DNA from: Luidia sarsii
Lineage: Eukaryota > Echinodermata > Asteroidea > Paxillosida > Luidiidae
Reading direction: 5' to 3'
DNA length: 64,000 bases
NCBI GenBank assembly: GCA_949987565.1
Contig: OX465101.1
Coordinates: 28,039,634-28,103,633 of the forward strand
Shown: in pieces, positions 33,860 through 42,578 of the stretch
How the letters are laid out: the number at the start of each line of letters is the position of its first letter
Position numbering within the stretch: the first letter of the stretch is position 1
Translations under genes and position numbers: made by a program
The notes under the pieces: generated by a model
Database searches by the model: none
Told to the model about the DNA's origin: nothing
What the model saw: the letters and a program-made list of their open reading frames with translations, nothing else

Positions 33860-36800
33860 AGTGAGAGAGAAAGAGGAAGGGGGAAGGAGATAGTGAGAGA
33901 GGGAGGTGGAGAGAGAAATAGAGAGAGATGAGAGGGAGGAAGAGAGGGGGAGAGAGAGATGGAGAGGGAGTAAGATAAAGAGGAAGGGAGGTGAGAGGGA
34001 GAGAGAGAAGTTGAGCGGGTGAGAAAGAGGCAGAGAGTGAGAGAGGGAGGTGAAGAGAGGAAGAGAGAGGAGAGAGGGGAGCGAGAGAGTGAGAGAGATA
34101 GAGAGAAAGAAAGATGATAGGGAGGGGAAAAGTGGAGAGACAGACGGGGGGAATAAAAAGGACGGGAAGAGAAACAAAGAAGAGATTGAGAGAAAAGGGG
34201 AGAGAGAAAGATGGATGGAGAGAGAGAGAGATGGAGGGAGAGAGAGAGAGATGGGGGGGGGGAGAGAGGGAGATGGGGGAGAGTGAGAGATGGAGGGAGA
34301 GAGAGAGTGAGAGAGTTCTTAAAGCCATAGAAGGCAGAGCTATAGGACAGGGATGGTTGTAAAGATAGAGGTCTCATTTGTCCGTCTTGCTATATCCAAA
34401 CATTCATTATATGTAATTGCTTTTGGTTCTTGAGCGGCTCTATGAAATAGGACTGCCATCCACTCCAGTGCACAAATAAGCCACTAATTCCTACCTCCTT
34501 GATCGTGCTGGCAGGCCTCCCTCCTCTGCCAACTCTAACAGGGCTTGTTTGAAGGCTAGCATGGCGTGGGTGGGTGGGGTGAAGCGGAACTGGCCCGTCT
34601 TCTCCAGGGTTTCCCACTGCGCGACCAAGTCCAGCGATAGACTCCTTGACCAGCCTGACGAACAGGTTAGAAAATGACGATGCATCACGAGTGGGAGATT
34701 TGTCAGAGGTGGAAGGCAGAGAGTGGACAGGCCATTCTATGGGGCTGCTGGATGGACAAGGCCTTGAGACGTGTGAGAGAAGCACAGAATAAGGGATATA
34801 GAGTGCTGGTTTGAACAGTCACCTTTGGTCTTCTTAACTGAGAAGGGCAGGACAGGGCAGGGCAGGGCAAGGCATGGTAGGAGAGGGCAGGGCAGGGCAG
34901 GGCATGGCAGGGCAGGGCAGGGCAGGGCACCGGGCACCGGGCAGGGCAGGGCAGGGCAGGGCAGAGCAGGGCAGGGCAGGGCAGGGCAGGGCAGGGCAGG
35001 GCAGGGCAGAGCAGGGCAGGGCAGGGCAGGGCATGGCAAGGCATGGTAGGAGAGGGCAGGGCAGAGCAGGGCAGGGCAGGGCAGGGCAAGGCATGGTAGG
35101 AGAGGGCAGGGCAGGGCAGGGCAGGGGAAAGGAGGGGAAGGGAAAGGAGGGGAGGAAAAGGGAGGGGAGGGGAGAGGAGGGGAGAGGAAGAGAGGGGAGA
35201 TGACAGGACAGGACAGGGTCGGGATGAGAGGACAGGACAGGAGAGGAGAGATATTGAGATAAAAGGGCCAGATTTTTAGAAACAAATGTGAAAGAATCTA
35301 CCTCGACACCTGCCCAGCTTGTCTGTCCTGCAAATGGCATAGGAGAACCCAGGCACTCCTTCCAGACATTTATTGGCTGAGCTGACGAGGTAGTCAATGT
35401 TGCAAGAGCCGACATTGATATCAATGGCCCCAAAGCTGCTCATGGCATCCACAAAATAGCTGGCGTCTAAAAGTACAAAAGCACAGGTCATTTTCAAAGT
35501 CAAAAATAGCAATGGAAAATACTGGGAATATTGTCCAGCAATGGCAAAGAAAAACTTTCCTGGACTGTGATTTCTAGGTTAATGTAGCTATCCAGCTCTT
35601 AGGTGGAAGCCTTCCCTTAATAGTCAATTATCTTTAGGCAGGGGGTGTTGGGGGTCGGGCAAGTCTGTGATTATACCCCGTTTTCGTTCAGATGCACACA
35701 CCAATTTGTTTTGAACCCGACTACACCAGTTCAGGGATCGCACAAAGATTTTTAGATAAAATATGATCTATCTTATCATAGGTGATCATGTTTTTCAGTG
35801 CTAGCTTACCCCGGGTCAAAGTGAGTCATTCAGATTCCAACAGTTAATGATAGTGCATGCAATGACAAAAGTCTAATGCTAAAACTACTACGCTGTGGCT
35901 CTTACAGGCCCAATACAACATTGGGAAGACCGGATAAAACATTGATGTCCACAAATTTCCTTCTAATTTACACAGTTTGTAGATGGTCATGATAGAATTC
36001 TCATGTTGAAATCTTACGGTCCGGGATGCTTTACTTCTCGAGAAATCTTCACTCAAATATTGACAAATAGTTTATTACTCGCGATTTTTTTTTGCCTTTT
36101 TCTACTTTCTCAGATTAGAATTTTTGAGCTAAAACCTTTGCAATGCTGTATAGGGCCTTTAGTACAACAGAGAGTCAGCACGGGCCAATCAATTGTTCAC
36201 TGCAGCTTACAAGAGTTAGTGAGTGTGAGAATAGCATGAACTAGTTGTCCCTTATATAGGAGCAGTCCTTTTTCACTGAATGAGTGCAAACATTTCAGTT
36301 ACCATGGCTTTAATAAAGCTAAGAAAGAAACAAGGCCATAAAGATAAAAATGTGACACATAATTAATTAGATAATGTTTTGTATTTTTAGTCAGTAAGCA
36401 GTTTGCAACATTTTTGTATATCATTATTATAAATAAGAAGTTAGAGGGCCTGACGTTTCGATCCTAGCAGGACCTTTGAGAAAGGTCCTGCTAGGATCGA
36501 AACGTCAGGCCCTCTGACTTTTGAGATTTAGGTATTGAAGGTCATTTAGTCAGTGAGCAGTTTGCAACAGTTTTACGTATTTACTTCGAGATAAATAAGA
36601 AGCAAAATTCACTCCTTAGTCAACAGAGGCCATCTTGACATAGTGAAGTAAGTTACAATCTTCAACTGCTACGGCACAAGCAGCCAGTCTTCAGGACCTT
36701 AGAGCACGTGTAGAATCATAGATATAACATGAAATTTACGTCAAAGAGAATGTAATTCAATGAGGTTTTGCCCTGCTCGACGTGATAAACACTGAATGCT

Positions 36801-39800
36801 CAGTGCTTTGCCCCATGCCTGATGAAAAAAATTCAGGCAGCTCGGGCGGGATTTGAACCCGCGACTCCTGCGTTCTAGTGCAGATGTCTTAACCACTTGA
36901 CCACCGACCGAGCTGGTCGAGGTCGTGTGGTGGATTTGAATCTTCGTCGAGCAGGGGAAAAAAAAATTGAATTACATGTAGAACGAGTAGACACTCGTAT
37001 TGCGGCACGTACCGGGGACATACTGTCTGACCAGCTTGCCCAGCTGACCAATGGGGTTGATCACACCGGAGCTGGTCTCGCAATGGACCACGGCCACGTT
37101 GGTCCAGTCCTGACTGGCCTGGAGCACCTCTTCCACCGTCCTCAGGTCCACTCTCTCGTCCTCCAGGAAGGTCAGCGCCTTCATCTCCACGCCAAGCACC
37201 TTCAGCATCTGGATGATGCGCCGGCCGTACGCCCCGTTCTCAATCACCAGGACCTGCAATGACCAATCATCTCCTCTTTGCCAGTATATTTGACGAGCTC
37301 TGCGAAGATGAGACGCATTATCGCGGGGATTCATACCGCAAGCCCCCTTTTATTTCAAGGTTTAGATTAAAATCACGACAAAACAGAGAAAATGGAGATT
37401 TAACGGTTAAATGCTTCTAACTGGTGCCCCCACATACGGCCCCCAAAAAATTCACTATTTTGGGAAGGCCACCATCTAAAGGGCTGGATAGCTCAGATGG
37501 TAAGAGTGCTGGTACGCAAAACCCTGGAGAGGACATTATAAACAACCACAGCACTCCCTGTTACTCAGAGCACAAGCAGTGCATTGTGGGTTTTAAAAGA
37601 AAAATGGTGCGATTCAGTGGAGCATTCCCACATGCACTGCTTGGCTAATAAATGTGATTATTTAGAAAAGTCTCATTACTTGGAGTCTGAATCGTGATTA
37701 AAATCCCACTTAATCACATTTATTGTGTCCCCACGCACACAAAAAGTGGAGTTTGAATTACGATCCAAATAATCGTGTTTGGGGGACTGTGGAATCGGAC
37801 CTATTTCAAACACAGTGAAAACCCTGCACTAGGGTAGAAGGCTCATCACCTACACATGAGACAATACGGATGGAAGGACATGAGACAATCTATGGAAGGT
37901 GTTCCTCGGCTCTTACCGACCTGGGGTGGATTTCACAAAGCCTTACGATGCATCGTAACTCAACTTACGATGGATAACCCATCTAAGTTGTGATACACTG
38001 TATGGTTTCTATATGGTTCCCGATATGGTTCGATGAGTCTGGTGAAATCGACAACCGGTCCCCCCCCCCCCAGTCAGGACATTTGAGCGAGCAACCGGGC
38101 TGTTTGCCTCATCTCACCCACACACTCTATCCGTCCCAAGGTGTAGAACGGAGAGGTATCGGAACAGTCTTCCCCCTCGTTCTGCCTCCATCTGGAATTC
38201 CCTCCCTGGTTCTTGCTTTCCCCCTGCCTACAATCTTGCCCTTTTTAAAAGGATTGTTACTTTATTCCTATCTTCAGCCTTCCTGAGTCCCTCTTTGTCT
38301 CCTCCTTTCTCTAGCCCTTAACCTTGAGTGGCATTTCAGCCTTGCTTTGGGCGATATTGCATAAAAACAAAATAATACACCAATTTGGGAAATCGCACCA
38401 CCGACACATGATAGGAAACTATGGGTAGGTCACATAACTTCTGCTTCGTCCACTCTGTCATACTTTAAAAAAAAAGGTCGGACACTCTTTAGCGGAACTA
38501 CATGTGACACGATCACTCTACCTTGGCGTTCTTCCGTGGAATGGTGGAGGTAAGGACAGCCTCCACGGCAAAGGTGCCACTGCCTTGCACCGGCACACAG
38601 GCAAAGTCCTTGTGGGTTACACCTGCGGACGAGTGGAGTAGTGGGCAATCACACAGAGTGAATGGCATTAAACAGGAGACATATGGGACATCTGAAGGGT
38701 GAAGGAGGCAGCCGCATCAAGTTAGATGGAAGTAGTGGGGGAAAATTGTGGTGACACCATGTAAGTCATCTCTTACGAGAAGGAGTACGGCTCTAAAAAA
38801 GAGCCGTTAGCTCAACATCTTGTCAGTGTTTACTCTGCCCATCATCAGGATATTGAGTAGAGCAGGGGTCAAAATATCGGGTAGAACGTTGGACTAAGTC
38901 TAGCGATTTCAGCGCCAGTCTAGTGCAGTGTGTAAACTCACTGGACCGGCTGTCTCGAGATTGATTCTTCCCAAAAGTTAAAGGGCCTGACGTTTCGATC
39001 CTAGCAGGACCTTTTTTCATCAAAGGCAGAAATTTATTCTTGTTCAATCAAGGCCATTGATGACAGGACAGGTTCTTCCCACAATCTGCCTGACTGTGGA
39101 ATTCCCTTCCTGGTTCATGTTTCCCTCATTTTTAAGAGGAATGTAAATTCCTATCTCCAGCCCTCTTGAGTAACACCCCTCCAATCCCTATCCCCTTCTT
39201 CCCTTAGCCCTTAACATTGGGGGGATGAGGGTTGCGGTTACCCCAACTAGAACACATGTGGTTCTTCTATATACAAGCATGGCGGAGCTCTTTAATTCCG
39301 CCCGTACCTTTTTGAGATGGCAGCCACCATGACATATACAGTCTGGCACCCGCTACTGTCTGTCTATGGCTGTTTTCAAATTGAAGGCTTAGGATTCAGT
39401 CAGATTAATCTCACTCGTTATAATATCACAGGCATCTTAAAACAAGCGTTTGGCCCCAGTTTCTTGGGGAATACCCTCTACCTATCAAGCCAACAAACCT
39501 TCAAATTCGGAAACAAACCACAACCTGGATTTTCAGGTTTTGTCAGATGGAGACGACGCCTGAGCCCGATCCCAATCCTTCATTTCGAAAACGGCCTCAG
39601 ATGTCTGACTATACACACAAACGATGTGGCTTTGTCTGTACACTGATTCTCACCGGCTATCTCCAAGAGAGTGGAGCGGATGAAGTCGACGACCTGCATG
39701 AATTCCGAGTCCCTGGAGCCGAGATCTGCCAGCATGGCCTGCTTGGTGGACAGACTGACGCCCAGCGGGCCCGGCGTGAACAGCTTCTTCTCTCTCATGG

Positions 39801-39864
39801 TGTCAAGCACGCGCGGCGGCGAGGGACCCAGGCCAAGAGGTAGGTATGCGCACTCCACTGACAA
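30320..39864 (-). CDS. 2-aminoethylphosphonate-pyruvate transaminase (AEPT), 7 exons
   Basis: The enzyme is PLP-dependent and moves the amino group of 2-aminoethylphosphonate to pyruvate, giving phosphonoacetaldehyde and alanine. Exons in coding order: 39864-39654, 38622-38522, 37253-37013, 35466-35302, 34654-34495, 33509-33349, 30471-30320 (stop TGA at 30320-30322). The likely start is ATG at 39798 ([12 protein letters not shown]), giving about 374 aa, the usual PhnW length. An in-frame ATG at 39864 would add 22 residues. Motifs: FTPGPLGVS near the N-terminus, [33 protein letters not shown] with the PLP-site Asp, [13 protein letters not shown] with the Schiff-base Lys, [13 protein letters not shown], and a C-terminal FRIGNIGHL. 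The gene carries ordinary animal introns, so it is resident. PhnW is best known from bacteria. No phosphonatase gene is nearby. Confidence 0.93.
30474..30492 (-). repeat. C-run at the last AEPT splice acceptor
   Basis: On the coding strand a run of about 17 C's ends directly in CAG before the final AEPT exon. Confidence 0.8.
31785..32067. mobile_element. Foldback MITE of the GGCTTCGGCTC family
   Basis: The left arm, GCCTTTTCCAAAACCTGGCT, and the right arm, AAGCCGGGTTTTGCAAAAGG, enclose about 200 bp. A foldback-element remnant (TGCTAGGATCGAAACATCAG) precedes it. It lies in the last AEPT intron. Confidence 0.7.
33530..34315. repeat. (GAGA)n microsatellite, polypyrimidine in AEPT transcript
   Basis: About 780 bp of GA-rich DNA, with a pure (GA)n core around 33787-33855. 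The AEPT pre-mRNA reads it as CU-rich, and it ends about 20 bases from the acceptor of the exon 33349-33509. Long Ser/Leu/Pro open frames on the minus strand are artefacts. Confidence 0.95.
34846..35235. repeat. (GGGCA)n pentamer array
   Basis: About 285 bp of GGGCA repeats (34846-35130) grades into GGGGAGGGGA-type units. It lies in the AEPT intron between the exons ending 35302 and starting 34654. The + strand has dozens of G3 runs two bases apart, suited to quadruplex formation. Confidence 0.95.
35902..36163. mobile_element. TTAA-type MITE, second subfamily, diverged
   Basis: CAGGCCCAATACAACATTGG on the left is answered by GCAATGCTGTATAGGGCCTT on the right. The TTAA sites are mutated (TTACAGG, CTTTAGT). 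It is 5' of the exon at 35302-35466, in an AEPT intron. Confidence 0.75.
36393..36585. mobile_element. Foldback element, complete copy with ~80-bp arms
   Basis: TTTTAGTCAGTAAGCAGTTT is followed by AGAGGGCCTGACGTTTCGAT, CCTAGCAGGACCTTTGAGAA and the exact reverse back to TCATTTAGTCAGTGAGCAGT. The loop is only a few bases. Confidence 0.85.
36766..36965 (-). repeat. SINE derived from a serine-type tRNA
   Basis: On the minus strand an acceptor pair AGCTCGG/CCGAGCT, D arm (GGTCAAGTGGTTAAGACA), anticodon-like loop CACTAGAAC and B box GGGTTCAAATCCC give an almost complete tRNA shape. The loop is like Ser(AGA), and the long variable arm is missing. It is flanked by CTGCTCGACGTGATAAACAC. Further copies at 54108-54300, 41088-41160 and 11.7 kb show it is a SINE, not a tRNA gene. 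Confidence 0.75.
37418..37530 (+). repeat. tRNA-derived SINE, truncated
   Basis: The head (CTGGTGCCCCCACATACGGC) and A box (GGATAGCTCAGATGGTAAGA) are kept. The copy ends before the B box. Confidence 0.7.
38080..38375 (+). mobile_element. LINE 3' fragment
   Basis: In one frame it reads [20 protein letters not shown] and then LQPS before a stop, the tail of a CR1/Jockey-like reverse transcriptase. It ends with GCCTTGCTTTGGGCGATATT GCATAAAAAC, the family's 3' terminus. Confidence 0.7.
38735..39235. repeat. Mixed repeats: GAGTACGGCTC unit, half foldback, LINE 3' end
   Basis: Bases 38745-38860 match the dispersed GTGTGGCTCTGA repeat. Bases 38975-39025 hold a foldback arm (GACGTTTCGATCCTAGCAGG). 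Bases 39060-39235 hold another LINE tail (GGAATTCCCTTCCTGGTTCA). Confidence 0.65.
39490..39605 (+). repeat. Dispersed repeat (AACAAACCACAACCTGGATT)
   Basis: The same segment, followed by GGAGACGAAGCCTGAGCC, recurs at 41755-41860 and 42045-42135. The class is unknown. Confidence 0.65.
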
Positions 39865-40919
39865 GTTTCGCTGCTTTGGACGAGATGCTGCACTCGGTGG
39901 GATGGGCTAACTCTATGACTGTATCTCCGGCAAGATCGCTGTATACTGGTAGCTATAGTTGTACTGATGACAAACTGAAACAGGCAGATTGTGGAAGCTG
40001 AGGAGATAAATCTTCAGGCCTATAACTATGAGACCAATGAACCCTGGGGTCCAGATCCAGAGATAAGGCCAAAAGTGTGTTATCATCTGATGGGGGACAT
40101 AAACCATGCCACCCCCAACATAACATGATAAACAGGACAAAGGTTGCTGTTCAGATATTAAGGCCTCAGATCAGCCAGTATAACTGGCAGTCTCTGACAC
40201 AGAAAGCAAACAGATATCACATGTAGTTATCACCAATGGTCCGATTACACCTAACACATGTTGATAAGGTGATATACTCTGCCTTTGAGAAAGGTCCTGC
40301 TAGGATCAAAATGTCAGGCCCACTAAATTTTAACATGTTGATAAGCCTCACTTCAGAGAGTCATCACTGCACTTGAGTGGGTAGGCTCTAATCAGACCTC
40401 CTACACTGACTACAAACCACCTCCGTGGTTGAGACCCTCCCGAAATGTCAAATCTGAGAATTGTCTGAAGAATCAACAAGCAGCAGGGACCACCCTCCCT
40501 CTAATAGAACGATTTTAATATGGCATAAAAAAAAGCTAGTTGGAGCGAAAAGCATTCCTCAGTGTTCGACACGGTAACAAATTACCTGGGTCGTGCTAAT
40601 CAGTGATACCTGACTCATGACTCCGTCCAACTCGAGTCAAATAGCTTGGAGTCAGACTCACGTCACAATAACAAATGACTCCGACTCTGACTTGCACACG
40701 GACTCTAATTACAGGGGAAATTTCTCCCTTTTCCCCAAACGTGAGTAAAACAAATGACCAGTATTGAAATTGGTGATTCTCACTTGATCGAAAGATGGGT
40801 GCGTGGGACGGTATCACGGGTGTTTTCGGGGTAAAATCTGGGGGTTTTTGGTCGGGGGTAGTCATGGAGTCGAACACATACAGTACAGTAGTTAGTTTAT
40901 CGGGTTTCCCGTCAGGATT

Positions 40920-41290
40920 CCTTGGACCCTACTATCGCCCAAATCCCTCAAAATAAAAAGGGCGATTGTAAGGGTCCAAGTTACTCGGACTAGATTCGAA
41001 TAATGTATAGCGGCGGGTACCGCGATGCATCATATATAACCATGGATTATATAACCATGATATAACATGATGTTTGAATCGAGGAGAATGTAATTCAATG
41101 AGGTTTTTGCCCTTGTTCAATGTGATAAACACCGAGTGCTTATACTAGTCCGAGTAACTTGGACCCTAACAATCGCCTTTTTTAAATTTTGAAAGAGTCG
41201 GGCGATCGCCCGAATCCCTCAAAATAAAAAGGGCGATTTATCAATTAAGTTACTCGGACTATAGTGCTCAGTGCTTTGCCCTATAGTCTT
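40920..41290. mobile_element. Foldback element with AAGTTACTCGGACTA ends, two copies
   Basis: One copy spans about 41147-41266, beginning TAGTCCGAGTAACTTGGACC and ending AAGTTACTCGGACTA. Another piece at 40921-40993 carries GGACCCTACTATCGCCCAAA and GGGTCCAAGTTACTCGGACT. A third is at 55630-55730. TA at the ends hints at a mariner-like target site. Confidence 0.7.
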
Positions 41291-41870
41291 GACTGGGAAC
41301 TATTGAACAAATTGGGGGGCTAATGGCTATATTTAATAATTATTAGTTAGTTAGTCCATGGAGGTAGAGGATGGTTAGGCCAGAGGTCTCGGGTTCAAGT
41401 CTGGGTCCAGTCAAAGTTTTCTTTGCCAATTTTTTCCTGTTTCAGTTTTTTAATGTACAATTGTTTACAATGCATGCCTCTGGCTTCGATTTTGAATATT
41501 TTAATCCAGTGTTATTTGTGGATTTTTTTCGGATTTTTTTCTCTCCAAAGCTTCAACCTCACCAATTAAAGAACTCCAACTTGTGTTCTCAGCTTTTTTT
41601 GGGTAACACTAACCCATGATGCAGAGCTAGCTAAGAATAAGATTAGTAAGAGACGAACACTAGAACCGGAGCCTAAGCAGGCCCAGGCTCGGGCTTAGGC
41701 TTCGCCTTCGATCATTCTTCTCTTACCCCTTATAATGGCACAGGCATCTAGACTTGAACAAAACCTTCAAATTCGGCAACAAACCACAACCCGGATTTGA
41801 TTGTTCAGGTTTTGGCAGACTCGGAGACGAAGCCTGAGTCTGAGCACGATCCATGGACCCATGGATATGG

Positions 41871-41915
41871 ATCACGGACGTGTATAAAAAACCGTTTTTT
41901 ATACACGTCCGTGAT
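41871..41915. repeat. Perfect 22-bp palindrome
   Basis: ATCACGGACGTGTATAAAAA AC (41871-41892) is matched exactly by its reverse complement at 41894-41915, with a one-base spacer. It lies upstream of PSMA3. Confidence 0.85.
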
Positions 41916-41936
41916 ATGGATATCGGATTTGCTCTG

Positions 41937-42032
41937 CGGCGCTTAGGTTTAGCGCCCTCTCTTGGCGAGAAGAAAGTTATCCCAAAATCAACGTGATTGT
42001 GCATATTTTTTCATCAGCAAGGGTAGACACAA
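41937..42032 (+). repeat. Upstream copy of the PSMA3 promoter-proximal block
   Basis: GGCGCTTAGGTTTAGCGCCC, then TCTCTTGGCGAGAAGAAAGT and TCAACGTGATTGTGCAT repeat at 42432-42528, just 5' of the PSMA3 start codon. A TGTGACCC-ended MITE sits between the copies. Confidence 0.8.
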
Positions 42033-42161
42033 TAATAAACAAAACTTTCAAATTCGGCAACAAACCACAACCTGGATTTCATTTTTCTGGTCTGGGTAGA
42101 CGGAGACGAAGCCTGAGCCCGAGCCCGATCCAAGGATTTGTGCCATACTGCCATGTGGATT

Positions 42162-42416
42162 TGTGACCCGGCACAGCAACATGAGAAATATCCCACCAAA
42201 ACACTTTTCGAGTAAACAACGCCTAAAGTCAAAGTATCTTCTCAATTCGATTAAAAATAAATTTTATTTTATTTTTGTATTTTCGGAAAGTTAATGTATT
42301 GGAGGAAATTTTGATATCATTTGAAAGCTAATGGTACACCCTTTCACATCATTAGAAAATCTCAAAATCTCAAAAGTGGGGGTTATTCTTCATTATGCAT
42401 GCTGTGCCGGGTCACA
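42162..42416. mobile_element. MITE with TGTGACCC/GGGTCACA ends
   Basis: TGTGACCCGGCACAGCAACA on the left and TGCTGTGCCGGGTCACA on the right enclose about 220 bp. It is a shorter sister of 14155-14630. Confidence 0.85.
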
Positions 42417-42431
42417 TTTTGTGCCATTGTG

Positions 42432-42528
42432 GCGCTTAGGTTTAGCGCCCTCTCTTGGCGAGAAGAAAGTTATCCCAAAATCAACGTGATTGTGCATGTT
42501 TTCATCAGAAAGGGTAGCGCACAATAGA
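42432..42528 (+). promoter_or_regulatory. Likely PSMA3 promoter-proximal block (duplicated)
   Basis: This block ends 50 bp before the ATG and begins with the palindrome GGCGCTTAGGTTTAGCGCC. Its near-identical partner lies about 490 bp upstream. Position suggests it contains the transcription start or promoter. That is inference; it may instead be a repeat. Confidence 0.4.
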
Positions 42529-42578
42529 CGGTGCGGTGAAGAACGAAGAATATATATGCAAACATCACCAATTAAGTC

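Larger units (their letters stand above)
39865..42578. other. Head-to-head interval between AEPT and PSMA3
   Basis: This 2.7-kb interval should hold both promoters. It contains a half foldback (40263-40335), TCCGAGTAACTTGG elements (40920-41290), a SINE tail (41375-41440) and the duplicated block described separately. No extra gene is seen. Confidence 0.6.

Noticed and set aside
33495..34377. Long Ser/Leu/Pro frames on the minus strand
   Set aside because: They come from the GA/CT microsatellite in an AEPT intron.
34644..35310. Alternative AEPT splice using the donor at 35309 and the acceptor at 34645
   Set aside because: It keeps frame but drops residues found in the family; the donor after 35302 and the acceptor before 34654 also keep frame and restore a family-like stretch ([14 protein letters not shown]).
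34703..35433. Frames rich in ALPCP repeats
   Set aside because: They come from the GGGCA pentamer array; only 35302-35466 is real AEPT coding sequence.
36842..36925. Genuine serine tRNA gene
   Set aside because: The long variable arm is missing and copies with the same flanks occur elsewhere, which marks a SINE.
42551..42558. TATATATG as the PSMA3 TATA box
   Set aside because: It is only about 25 bp from the start codon, leaving almost no 5' UTR.
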